Source: Cylindrospermopsis curvispora GIHE-G1 (GTDB lineage Bacteria; Cyanobacteriota; Cyanobacteriia; Cyanobacteriales; Nostocaceae). From it: 64,000 nucleotides of DNA. The position numbers and the translations under genes are program-made. Under the pieces are notes generated by a model. It worked only from the letters and a program-made list of their open reading frames with translations, was not told the DNA's origin and searched no databases. The stretch lies in the NCBI RefSeq assembly GCF_014489415.1, contig NZ_CP060822.1:3333501-3397500 (forward strand), in the 5' to 3' direction. Numbering within the stretch: the stretch's first letter is position 1; every line of letters begins with the position of its first letter. Shown in pieces: positions 55,853-64,000 of the stretch.

Positions 55853-57456
55853 AGTTTATTGGTAGGTGCACTTGGACTCGTTGGTGCAACTAATCTAAAT
55901 CCTTGGGAGTCTCCTAGGACTTGACTATTTTTTAAGTTGATTTTATCTAAATCCTCTTCATTCACTAACAAATAAGAGTGAGGAGAAAACTTATCTACTA
56001 AATCCCCAAGAGAGGCGGGTATAATCTGACAATCACTATAGAAATCCAAACTGGGACGAGTATCAGGAAAAGAAGTATATATTTTTTGCCCTGCTGGAAT
56101 ATGTTGGCGAATTAAAGCTGCTACCGGTTGGACGGGGAATTTTTCATTCAATTCCCACACCCAAGATTGGGAAATCATCAGCAGTGTTAAAACCAAATAC
56201 ATTCCCCCAAATAAAACCAGGATAAATTGACGACTATGCTGAGAAATAAACCATGATGTGATAATCATACTGATTGTCAACACCACACTCATAATAATCA
56301 GTGGAACCTGGCGGTCAAATAAACTAAAATAAATACAACCCCCCACACCAGCAACTGATAAAAATATAAAAAATCCTATTAAAAATTTAATTGTTAATGG
56401 GGTTTTTAAAAACTTACTAATATTATCTTCCTCCCAGATATAACCTAAATTAACACCAACTGCCAAAGCTAAAAATGGATATATGGGCATGATATACCAA
56501 GGTAATTTGGTATTCATTAAGGAAACTACAGTGAAATAAATGACCGTACCAATAAATACTAAAGATCCCCAGGGGGTTTGACGGTTTTTCCAACTTAAAT
56601 ATAATCCTCCGGGGAAAAATAACAGCCAGGGAAAACCATATTTAATTATCTCCAGTAAATAATACCAAAGAGGGCCAGTATTACCCTCCACTGCTGTTCC
56701 TAGTCTATCAAAAGCCTGATCTTCAAAATGCACCTTGAGAAAGGTATCACCATAATGTTGCCATTGGGCTATATACCAACCTAAAGCAGGAAAATTCCCT
56801 AAAAATATCCCTATCCAAAAGTATGGGTTTCTCAAAAGATATAGTTGTTTGTTAGCAATGACAAATGTTCCACTAATTACCATAAATACCATTACCAACA
56901 TACCCTTTGTCAGAGTAACTAACCCTAGACAAAATCCTATGCCAATGGCATATCTTTTATCATCTCTTGCTTTTAAAACACAGAATAAAAGCATTAGAAA
57001 AAAGGAAATCGCCATTCCGTCTAACATTGCCAGTCTACCATGACGTACCACTGGTAATAATGTTAAATAAACTAAGCTGGAAAATAAAGCTGGCGGGGTT
57101 TTTAAAAACACTAATCTCCCAATCAAGTAGATTAGGGGAACTCCTAAAGCAGTTAAAAATGATCCGGGAAATCTGGTTGTAAATTCTCCCACTCCCCCCA
57201 GGTGATAACAGATGGCTATTAACCATTGCATTAAAGGGGGTTTGAGCAAAAAAGGAGACCCCTGTAAGGTGGGATAAAACCAGTTACCAGTACGGTAAAT
57301 TTCCCTGGCAACTATACCGTATGTTCCCTCATCCCAGTCTCTTAATGGTAGGTTCCCTAAACCTACTAGCCATAAGGTCAGTGAGAGGAATAATAATCCT
57401 AGCACTATCCATTTGTCACCCATTTCTATTTGAGATTGTTTTGGAAATTTTAACAT
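55849..57456 (-). CDS. ArnT/GT39-type glycosyltransferase
   Basis: 535 residues. The LRDWDEGTYGIVAREIYRTG motif has the Asp-Glu pair of ArnT/PMT-type transferases, followed by FLLKPPLMQWLIAICYHLGG and FTTRFPGSFL. About eleven membrane helices and a periplasmic C-terminal domain. It probably moves a sugar from a polyprenyl-phosphate carrier to an unknown acceptor. Confidence 0.82.
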   Translation of the reverse strand: MLKFPKQSQIEMGDKWIVLGLLFLSLTLWLVGLGNLPLRDWDEGTYGIVAREIYRTGNWFYPTLQGSPFLLKPPLMQWLIAICYHLGGVGEFTTRFPGSFLTALGVPLIYLIGRLVFLKTPPALFSSLVYLTLLPVVRHGRLAMLDGMAISFFLMLLFCVLKARDDKRYAIGIGFCLGLVTLTKGMLVMVFMVISGTFVIANKQLYLLRNPYFWIGIFLGNFPALGWYIAQWQHYGDTFLKVHFEDQAFDRLGTAVEGNTGPLWYYLLEIIKYGFPWLLFFPGGLYLSWKNRQTPWGSLVFIGTVIYFTVVSLMNTKLPWYIMPIYPFLALAVGVNLGYIWEEDNISKFLKTPLTIKFLIGFFIFLSVAGVGGCIYFSLFDRQVPLIIMSVVLTISMIITSWFISQHSRQFILVLFGGMYLVLTLLMISQSWVWELNEKFPVQPVAALIRQHIPAGQKIYTSFPDTRPSLDFYSDCQIIPASLGDLVDKFSPHSYLLVNEEDLDKINLKNSQVLGDSQGFRLVAPTSPSAPTNKL

Positions 57457-57493
57457 GTAATTTAAGTAGATTATTCCATTGGATTAGTTGAAA

Positions 57494-60043
57494 CTAGAAA
57501 TTTCCGACAATTGGTAGAAACTTCATGATATTTGTAATTGTTTTTAAAGTTTTTAACTCTGGTATATCTGGTTGAAGTTTTTCCGCTGTGACTAGATTTT
57601 TTTCCGCTTGTCTTGGTTGAAAGTTATAGAGATGCACAAATCCCAAGTAAATCCAAGCATAGGGATTTTGGGAATCGTATTGAGTTATCTGAGTTAAGTT
57701 CTGCATTAACTCTGGTACTTGACGCTGGAGAAGTTGTGATAGGGCCAGGGTATACCGCCAATTTAGATTATTTGGTTCAGTTTGTAAATAATAATTGGCA
57801 GCAATTTTGATTTGCTTGAGGTAATCTTGGGTTGGATCATACTGGTTGAAGTTGTCTATCTGGATAAATAGGTTCTCTAACTTACCCTGCTGAAATTCCA
57901 TTGCTAATTGGGACATGCGAGAAACTAAATCCAAAGGTGGGATTCTGTTTATTTTTTTGGGAGACCTGATATCCTTTTGAATGTTCACGGTATAATTGAT
58001 ATTATTTAAGGGTGTAATTTTTCCACTTTTTCTATCTACATAAAGTCCTGAAAGTTGATATTTTCCGGTTGGTAATGTTTGGGGAACAAAGGTGGATAGA
58101 TTCTCCGTAACACGGAAAGTTCCCCCAGGATGACATTTTATCCCACAATATAAATTTCCCAGGGCAATTCCGTGATCATGATACCATGCTGATTTTCCAT
58201 TTTGCCATTTTAGCAGTAACACGCCATTTTGTAACTTATCCCACGAACCGGTTATTTTATAGGTTATGGGGTTATTTTGATTGATAGCAAACTCATCGTT
58301 GAAAATGACTGTTTCTAGGTTAACTGGGTTCTGATCAGCTTGATCATAGCCCAGTTTCTCAACTACTATATGGGGATTTACTCGATGGTACAGTCGTAGT
58401 TTGTTTCCCTGGGGTAATAGCCAATCATTCTGCAGTTTTAAGTCGGGAGAAGACTCTACCAAAAATTTGAGTTGGCGTTTAGTTTCTCCCCTTTCTCCTG
58501 GTTCATCTGGTTCGTTGTCCTTAGTTACATACCAGGATAAATACTGTAAATCCTGATCCATTTGAGATAATTTCATCGTTAGTTTTCTTCCATATACCTG
58601 AAAGTCAGCTAAGGTCCCAAAATAATCCAGGGTAAATTCATTAACTTCTGCTGTTGAAACTGGTATTACTCCTAAGGTGGTTCTTAAATATGGTGTGGTT
58701 TGGTTGATTGTTGTAATTAGATCGCCCAGGGGATACTTTTTACTCTGGTCGCTGGGCAAATGTCTTCCACCCCAACTCTGAATCAGGGGGAGCGGAAACA
58801 AATTATTGATTAAAACAATACCCCCTAATCCTATAGTTAATAATCTCAATCTATCAAACCATATATTTTGAACTAAATTAAAGAAATAAGCAAGAATTAT
58901 ACTAATTACTGGAAAGCAAGGAAGAATAAATCTAATATCTTTATTTGTACCCAGAGAAGAAATTATATAGCTACTAATTATAAAAATAAGTAACCAATTT
59001 ACGGATGCTTGATTAAAGGTTAACTTAGATAAGTTAGATAGGTTATTTATAGGATTTTTACCAACATGGTTAATATGGTTAAGGTCATGTTCATCAGTCT
59101 GTTTGGCGATTTGTTGAATAATAAACACCAAGAAAATACCAATGCTAATAAATAATATGGGATATCCCACACTTTCAGGGATGGTTTGGGGGTAATACAT
59201 CCATCCAGCAATGGTGTTAACAGTGGGATCTCCTTCGTTTTTACCCACATTGTTAGCATTTAATGCGGAAGTGATAATGGTTAACCAATTTAATCTGTAC
59301 CAAAATCCACAAATCAACCAAGCAACTAGCAAAGACAACCCTGCTTGAATCAATTTGGTGATTTTTTCAGCGATTTTTAATTTAGGAGCTTTCTCATTCC
59401 AAAGAAAACTAGTTAATGTCCAAACACCCGGAACAAAAAGAAAGATAAATCCTGTTGGTTTTGATAACATGATTAATCCTATTCCTATTCCCAAAATAAC
59501 TGTTAAGATCCATGATACGAATCCAGTATGACGATCTTTCCACAATGTTAAAATCGTAAATGTAAAGATCACAACTGCTGTTAAACCATAATCTAGTAAA
59601 TAATCTGTCCGCATGATTCCCAAAATGGGAAATAACAAGCAAAATATACTAGCTGTAATCCCAACTTTCCCATGGGGAAATAAATAATTCCCCAAATAAT
59701 ATACAGAAAATATAATTATAGCTGTATACAATAAATTTACTAAACTAGCTTGGTCATATCCCCTACCAAACAGTAAAAAAAATGGCACTGTACAAATATA
59801 TATAAATGGAGCTCGGTAACTGGGCGTTAACTCCCACAAGGATAACCACCAATCACCTGAGAAAATATTTACATCCTGAAAGACTCGATAATGATGTAGT
59901 GCTGCTGTTAGGTGGGCACTTTGATCATAAGCAGGAATAGACTCGTCTAGTAAAAACCATGTTCTGTCTATAATCAATCCTATGAACCAAATTGAGAAAA
60001 GGATGATATAGTCCTTGTTAGCATTCAGATGCACCCGTCTCAT
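57494..60043 (-). CDS. Large GT-C type membrane protein with C-terminal TPR-like tail
   Basis: 849 residues. The membrane part (about 1-430) begins with [20 protein letters not shown] and [13 protein letters not shown] soluble part follows, containing [18 protein letters not shown], and a TPR-like helical tail ends it ([36 protein letters not shown]). It starts the minus-strand glycosyltransferase run and is divergent from the GT2 gene. The acceptor is unknown. Confidence 0.7.
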   Translation of the reverse strand: MRRVHLNANKDYIILFSIWFIGLIIDRTWFLLDESIPAYDQSAHLTAALHHYRVFQDVNIFSGDWWLSLWELTPSYRAPFIYICTVPFFLLFGRGYDQASLVNLLYTAIIIFSVYYLGNYLFPHGKVGITASIFCLLFPILGIMRTDYLLDYGLTAVVIFTFTILTLWKDRHTGFVSWILTVILGIGIGLIMLSKPTGFIFLFVPGVWTLTSFLWNEKAPKLKIAEKITKLIQAGLSLLVAWLICGFWYRLNWLTIITSALNANNVGKNEGDPTVNTIAGWMYYPQTIPESVGYPILFISIGIFLVFIIQQIAKQTDEHDLNHINHVGKNPINNLSNLSKLTFNQASVNWLLIFIISSYIISSLGTNKDIRFILPCFPVISIILAYFFNLVQNIWFDRLRLLTIGLGGIVLINNLFPLPLIQSWGGRHLPSDQSKKYPLGDLITTINQTTPYLRTTLGVIPVSTAEVNEFTLDYFGTLADFQVYGRKLTMKLSQMDQDLQYLSWYVTKDNEPDEPGERGETKRQLKFLVESSPDLKLQNDWLLPQGNKLRLYHRVNPHIVVEKLGYDQADQNPVNLETVIFNDEFAINQNNPITYKITGSWDKLQNGVLLLKWQNGKSAWYHDHGIALGNLYCGIKCHPGGTFRVTENLSTFVPQTLPTGKYQLSGLYVDRKSGKITPLNNINYTVNIQKDIRSPKKINRIPPLDLVSRMSQLAMEFQQGKLENLFIQIDNFNQYDPTQDYLKQIKIAANYYLQTEPNNLNWRYTLALSQLLQRQVPELMQNLTQITQYDSQNPYAWIYLGFVHLYNFQPRQAEKNLVTAEKLQPDIPELKTLKTITNIMKFLPIVGNF

Positions 60044-60105
60044 TACTTACTTCCCAGTCAATAAATCAGCAACAATATTGTAGTAATCATCATTTTAATC
60101 TCACC

Positions 60106-61056
60106 GTGAATCATCCCATCTACTCCTTGGTTATCCCCATTTACAATGAAGAGGAAAATATTGAAGAAATGTACCGCCGTCTGAGCAATGTAATGGCCCA
60201 GTTGCAAGGCGAAGTTGAACTGATTTTAATAGATGATGGTAGTCGAGATCAGTCTTTGACCATGATTCGAAAACTACATCATCATGATAGTCGAGTTCGC
60301 TACTTGAGTCTAGCTAGAAATTTTGGTCATCAGATCGCGGTTACCGCAGGATTGAACTTTGTTCGGGGTCAAGCCATTATTGTTATGGATGCTGACCTGC
60401 AAGACCCACCTGAATTAATCCTTTCTATGATTGATAAATGGCATGAAGGATATCAGGTGGTTTATGCTCAACGCATATCCCGTCATCAAGAAACCTGGTT
60501 CAAACGTCTCACAGCATATCTATTTTATCGTCTTCTACAACGCCTAGCTAAAGTAAAAATTCCTGTAGATACAGGAGACTTTTGCTTAATGGATAAACAA
60601 GTCGTAGATATTCTTAATGGGATGCCAGAACGTAACCGCTATATTCGTGGTTTACGTGCTTGGGTAGGATTTAATCAAACATGTGTACTATTTGAGAGAA
60701 GTCCCCGCTATGCGGGAAAAGTTAAATATACCTTTAGCAAGTCCTTCTCCCTAGCAATTGATGGTATTATCTCATTTTCTACAGTTCCATTAAGAATCGC
60801 AACTTATCTGGGCATTATTTCAGCCATTGTTGCCTTAATTATGATATTCCTGGTTCTATATTGGCGAATCTTTGCTCCAGTTTCCCAACTAATCGGTTAC
60901 AGTCTTATTACAATTGCTATATTTTTCCTGGGATCGGTACAGCTAATTTGTATCGGGATTCTGGGGGAATATATTGGTAGGATTTATGAGGAAGTTAAAT
61001 CTCGTCCTTTGTATACCTTAAAAGAAACTGGTGGTTTTGACCCCCTAAATATCTAA
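60106..61056 (+). CDS. GT2 polyprenyl-phosphate glycosyltransferase (DPM/GtrB-like)
   Basis: 316 residues, GTG start. The cytosolic GT2 domain has [26 protein letters not shown] and [13 protein letters not shown] (the DxD region). Two C-terminal membrane helices follow, about 228-255 and 266-292. This is the architecture of enzymes that make polyprenyl-phosphate-sugar donors. It would supply the substrate for the surrounding GT-C enzymes. It is followed by the flippase-like gene. Confidence 0.88.
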   Translation: MNHPIYSLVIPIYNEEENIEEMYRRLSNVMAQLQGEVELILIDDGSRDQSLTMIRKLHHHDSRVRYLSLARNFGHQIAVTAGLNFVRGQAIIVMDADLQDPPELILSMIDKWHEGYQVVYAQRISRHQETWFKRLTAYLFYRLLQRLAKVKIPVDTGDFCLMDKQVVDILNGMPERNRYIRGLRAWVGFNQTCVLFERSPRYAGKVKYTFSKSFSLAIDGIISFSTVPLRIATYLGIISAIVALIMIFLVLYWRIFAPVSQLIGYSLITIAIFFLGSVQLICIGILGEYIGRIYEEVKSRPLYTLKETGGFDPLNI

Positions 61057-61100
61057 TTCAGTTTATATTAGCCCATAAACAATATTTGAGGATAATTCCT

Positions 61101-61469
61101 GTGTCACCTCAAGAATTTACTTTACTCCTGTTCTCTGTTCTCATTAGTGTTACCGGACAACTCCTCCTGAAAACAGGAGCCCTAAAACTGGGTAAGGTTC
61201 ATGCGGGGAACTTTATTACTCATATTCTCAACATGATTACTGTCCCTGAACTATTGTTGGGACTTGCATGTTATGGTGTGGGAGCAATAGCATATATTTT
61301 ACTGCTTACCCGCGTTAATCTCAGTATCGCTGGTCCTGCTGTCTCCGTGGGTTATATTTTTTCAGTACTGATAGGTCTTATGGTCTTTAAAGAATCTATG
61401 CCTCTTATCCGTATTTTAGGATTGGGTTTTATTGTCACGGGGGTCATATTATTGGTTAGACCTAATTGA
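61101..61469 (+). CDS. SMR/EamA-like small transporter (ArnE/ArnF-like flippase candidate)
   Basis: 122 residues from GTG 61101, which has a GAGG site 9 bases upstream. Four membrane helices. LLLKTGALKLGK and LTRVNLSIAGPAVSVGYIFSVLIGLMVFKE match the small EamA/SMR group. Its position right after the GT2 synthase suggests that it flips the lipid-linked sugar across the membrane, as ArnE/F do. That is inference from context. Confidence 0.8.
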   Translation: MSPQEFTLLLFSVLISVTGQLLLKTGALKLGKVHAGNFITHILNMITVPELLLGLACYGVGAIAYILLLTRVNLSIAGPAVSVGYIFSVLIGLMVFKESMPLIRILGLGFIVTGVILLVRPN

Positions 61470-61645
61470 TATTGTTATTGGTAATTTTACGGATGGATAG
61501 ATCAATTTCGTGAAGAAGAACAATAAGACGTAATCATCAAAGAAGGTAATGAAGGGTACAACTTCATAACCAGTTGTTATTACAAAATATAATTATCTAA
61601 TTATCAACATTATGAATTTTATTTTAAACACTAAGGAGCTATGGA

Positions 61646-62551
61646 GTGGAAAATAAAAGGATATTTTTTTGTCCACAGGGAGTATTCGTTATATTACTGT
61701 GCTTAATTGGTGCTTTGGGAACTGGGTTAATGTTGTTTTTAAAAACCACTGCTTCTCCACCTCAAGATGATAATAATAATCCTCCCATAATTTCTTCTAA
61801 GTTTACCAATGGAAAATCTCTGGATAAGTTTAAGACTACCATGCTCACTACTTGGCACAAAGAAGCACAATCTAAGGGGATGATTCCCGACGTACCTTCC
61901 CAGTTCCAAGGAAAAGTTATTAAGTCAGCTACCCTACCTCCTAATAAAAAGGTTATAGCGCTTACCTTTGATGATGGTCCCTGGCCCAAAAGTACGGCCC
62001 AGGTCCTAGATATTCTCAACAAAAATGATATCAAGGGCACTTTCTTCGTAGTTGGAAAAAATGTCCAGCGTTATCCCGATTTAACTAGACGTATAGTTAA
62101 TGAGGGTCATTCTATAGCTAACCACACTTGGCATCATTGGTATCACGCCATGAATCCTCAAGTCGCTGCATACGAGGTTGCAAGCACTACAGATATTATA
62201 TTCAAAACTACAGGAGTGAAAACAGGACTGTTTCGTCCCCCCGGTGGTGCTATGACTAATGGGGTCGCTTCCTATGCTAAAAATAATCAATATGCTGTTA
62301 TTATGTGGTCTTCCGATTCCATAGACTACTCTCGTCCCAATCCCAATAAAATTATTAGTAATATTTTTAAAACAGCAAAACCTGGAGGAGTTGTGCTAAT
62401 GCATGATGGAGGAGGAGATCGCTCTCATACTGTTAAAGCCTTACCACAGATCATTAATAGTTTTCGCAAGCAGGGCTACAGTTTTGTCACTGTTCCACAA
62501 TTGTTAGAAATGCAGGAGAAACCAAAACAGGTAGTTGCTAAGAAGAAATGA
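61646..62551 (+). CDS. Polysaccharide deacetylase (NodB family)
   Basis: 301 residues, GTG start with an AAGGAG site. An N-terminal membrane anchor (GVFVILLCLIGALGTGLMLFL) is followed by the NodB domain: ALTFDDGPWPKS (catalytic and metal Asp), HSIANHTWHH (metal His), FRPPGGAMT and LMHDGGGDRS. All motifs are intact. It would remove acetyl groups from a periplasmic polysaccharide or peptidoglycan. Confidence 0.9.
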   Translation: MENKRIFFCPQGVFVILLCLIGALGTGLMLFLKTTASPPQDDNNNPPIISSKFTNGKSLDKFKTTMLTTWHKEAQSKGMIPDVPSQFQGKVIKSATLPPNKKVIALTFDDGPWPKSTAQVLDILNKNDIKGTFFVVGKNVQRYPDLTRRIVNEGHSIANHTWHHWYHAMNPQVAAYEVASTTDIIFKTTGVKTGLFRPPGGAMTNGVASYAKNNQYAVIMWSSDSIDYSRPNPNKIISNIFKTAKPGGVVLMHDGGGDRSHTVKALPQIINSFRKQGYSFVTVPQLLEMQEKPKQVVAKKK

Positions 62552-62581
62552 AGAGGGGGAATTTACCCTCTCCCATGACTT

Positions 62582-64000
62582 CTAACTAACTGCGGAACTC
62601 ATTTCTTTGTTGGCCTTCTCCCCTTCTGCATTAGCTTCTAAGCTATCTGCTTCCGATGGCGGTACTACTTGCCAGAATTTAGGTAGGTATTCTTCCCATT
62701 TATTGAGAATTAATTGCGCTTTTTGAGATTCCGTGCGATCGCAGTGGGCTTTAATTAGGTCATACAACTGTTTTTTGCCTGCTTCGGTTACTAGGGGCTG
62801 AATTTTGACTATTGTCTTATTCACTAGATCAGGAAAGCTACCATCTTCGTCTAAGAAGTAGGCCAATCCTCCAGTCATTCCCGCACCAACGTTACGTCCT
62901 ACTTTGCCCAAAACTACCACTACCCCACCTGTCATATACTCACAACAGTGGTCTCCCGCTCCTTCAATTACTGCTGTACCTTTGGAATTCCGTACTGCAA
63001 ACCTTTCACCAGCTAAACCACTGGCAAATAAAGCTCCTCCAGTCGCACCATAAAGACAGGTGTTACCAACTATCACGTTTTTATCCGCATCATAGTTAGC
63101 TCCCGCTGGGGGTCTAATAATAATTTCCCCACCGTGCATCCCTTTACCTACATAATCATTAGCTTCCCCCTCCAGGGTTAGGGTTATCCCAGGTAAAATA
63201 AACGCTCCAAAACTCTGTCCCACACTACCTTGGAAATTTAAGTTTATCTGCCCTTCAAAACCAGAATCACCGTATTTAGATGCGATCGCACCTGCTAATC
63301 TTGAGCCTACGGTTCTATCGGTGTTTACGACTTTGTAGGTTTTGGTGACTGTAGCTTGATTTCTGATGGTTGTTTGAATATCCTCATCAGCCAAAATTCT
63401 GTTGTCTAGAACTTCTCCATTACTGTGAACTTCTTCGTGGGTTAACCAGGTACGATTGGATTTAGTATCTGGTAACTTAATTAAACAATCTAGATTCACA
63501 GATTGGGTTTTGGTTAACTGGACATGGGAACGTTTAGTTAATAGGTCTGCTCTACCAGTCAATTCGTTTAGGGAACGATATCCCAGTTTGGCCAGCAAGC
63601 TGCGCACCTCTTCCGCTATAAAATAGAAGAAATTTACCACATGTTCGGGAATACCCGTAAACCTTTGACGTAGTTCTTCTTTTTGGGTGGCTACACCCTT
63701 GGGACAGGTGTTTAAATGACACACCCGGGCCATAATACAACCCTCGGCAATCATTGCTATAGACCCAAAACCAAATTCTTCTGCACCCATTAAAGCAGCA
63801 ACTACAACATCCCAACCACTTTTGATGCCACCATCAACCCTTAAAACTACGCGATCGCGCAGCCCATTATCCATCAGTACCCGATGCACTTCAGTTAATC
63901 CCAATTCCCACGGACTACCGGCGTGTTTAATAGAACTCAAGGGAGAAGCTCCAGTACCCCCATCATGACCAGAAATTTGAATAATATCAGCATTAGCTTT
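62582..64000 (-). CDS. gltS: Ferredoxin-dependent glutamate synthase, C-terminal part (runs off window)
   Basis: About 473 codons of the C-terminus. The reading frame remains open to the right edge ([21 protein letters not shown]). The [3Fe-4S] cluster motif [13 protein letters not shown] and the FMN/glutamate-site region precede a long GXXGXXXG beta-helix ([49 protein letters not shown]), which is the GXGXG domain of GltS. The enzyme makes two glutamate from glutamine and 2-oxoglutarate. The symbol glsF is also used. It is convergent with the deacetylase gene. Confidence 0.95.
   Translation of the reverse strand, partial: KANADIIQISGHDGGTGASPLSSIKHAGSPWELGLTEVHRVLMDNGLRDRVVLRVDGGIKSGWDVVVAALMGAEEFGFGSIAMIAEGCIMARVCHLNTCPKGVATQKEELRQRFTGIPEHVVNFFYFIAEEVRSLLAKLGYRSLNELTGRADLLTKRSHVQLTKTQSVNLDCLIKLPDTKSNRTWLTHEEVHSNGEVLDNRILADEDIQTTIRNQATVTKTYKVVNTDRTVGSRLAGAIASKYGDSGFEGQINLNFQGSVGQSFGAFILPGITLTLEGEANDYVGKGMHGGEIIIRPPAGANYDADKNVIVGNTCLYGATGGALFASGLAGERFAVRNSKGTAVIEGAGDHCCEYMTGGVVVVLGKVGRNVGAGMTGGLAYFLDEDGSFPDLVNKTIVKIQPLVTEAGKKQLYDLIKAHCDRTESQKAQLILNKWEEYLPKFWQVVPPSEADSLEANAEGEKANKEMSSAVS

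Overview
The window looks like a chromosomal segment of a filamentous cyanobacterium, probably of the Nostocales. The evidence is the frequent HIP1 octamer GCGATCGC, a KaiB-domain histidine kinase (SasA), a Crr7-like protein, a set of small cyanobacteria-specific DUF families (DUF1815, DUF2839, DUF2854) and a ferredoxin-type glutamate synthase. Base composition is moderately AT-rich. The genus cannot be fixed from the sequence alone.

Layout. The left third (1 to about 24,000) is a defence and repeat-rich island. It holds the start of a type III-B Cmr operon on the minus strand (cmr2, cmr3, cmr4-like, leaving the window), a structured non-coding stretch with a leader, and a CRISPR array of 19 identical 36-bp repeats. 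The array runs straight into a 5'-truncated thiaminase I-like gene. Then come a DUF456 membrane protein, 17 copies of a 130-bp tandem repeat, a Uma2 endonuclease-family gene, a dihydrofolate reductase, a complete type I restriction-modification set (hsdM-hsdS-hsdR), and immediately upstream of hsdM a tandem amplification of seven Uma2-family genes (five intact, one missing its usual start codon, one truncated).

The middle (24,100 to 35,700) is the most unusual part. A VWA-domain lipoprotein is divergent from a run of genes for a small membrane protein, a tubulin/FtsZ-like GTPase, a 1,097-residue protein with a C-terminal Hsp70/actin-like ATPase domain, and four proteins (zinc ribbon, two membrane-anchored, one coiled-coil) that share one uncharacterised domain. 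This resembles the multicomponent membrane-remodelling systems proposed around FtsZ-like proteins and VWA proteins, but combines tubulin-like and actin-like NTPases with its own expanded adaptor family.

The right part is mostly core genome: upp, YggT, an SLH protein, sasA, crr7, ppk1, an orphan sensor kinase, a sigma-like factor, a degenerate helicase-like protein, a thioesterase and dxr. Next come a lipid-linked glycosylation cluster (four GT-C type membrane proteins and one large GT-C/TPR protein, a GT2 synthase, an SMR-like flippase and a polysaccharide deacetylase) and the 3' part of the ferredoxin-dependent glutamate synthase. A small dispersed MITE-like repeat family occurs at least four times. 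The 130-bp tandem array appears to be built from half of that same element.
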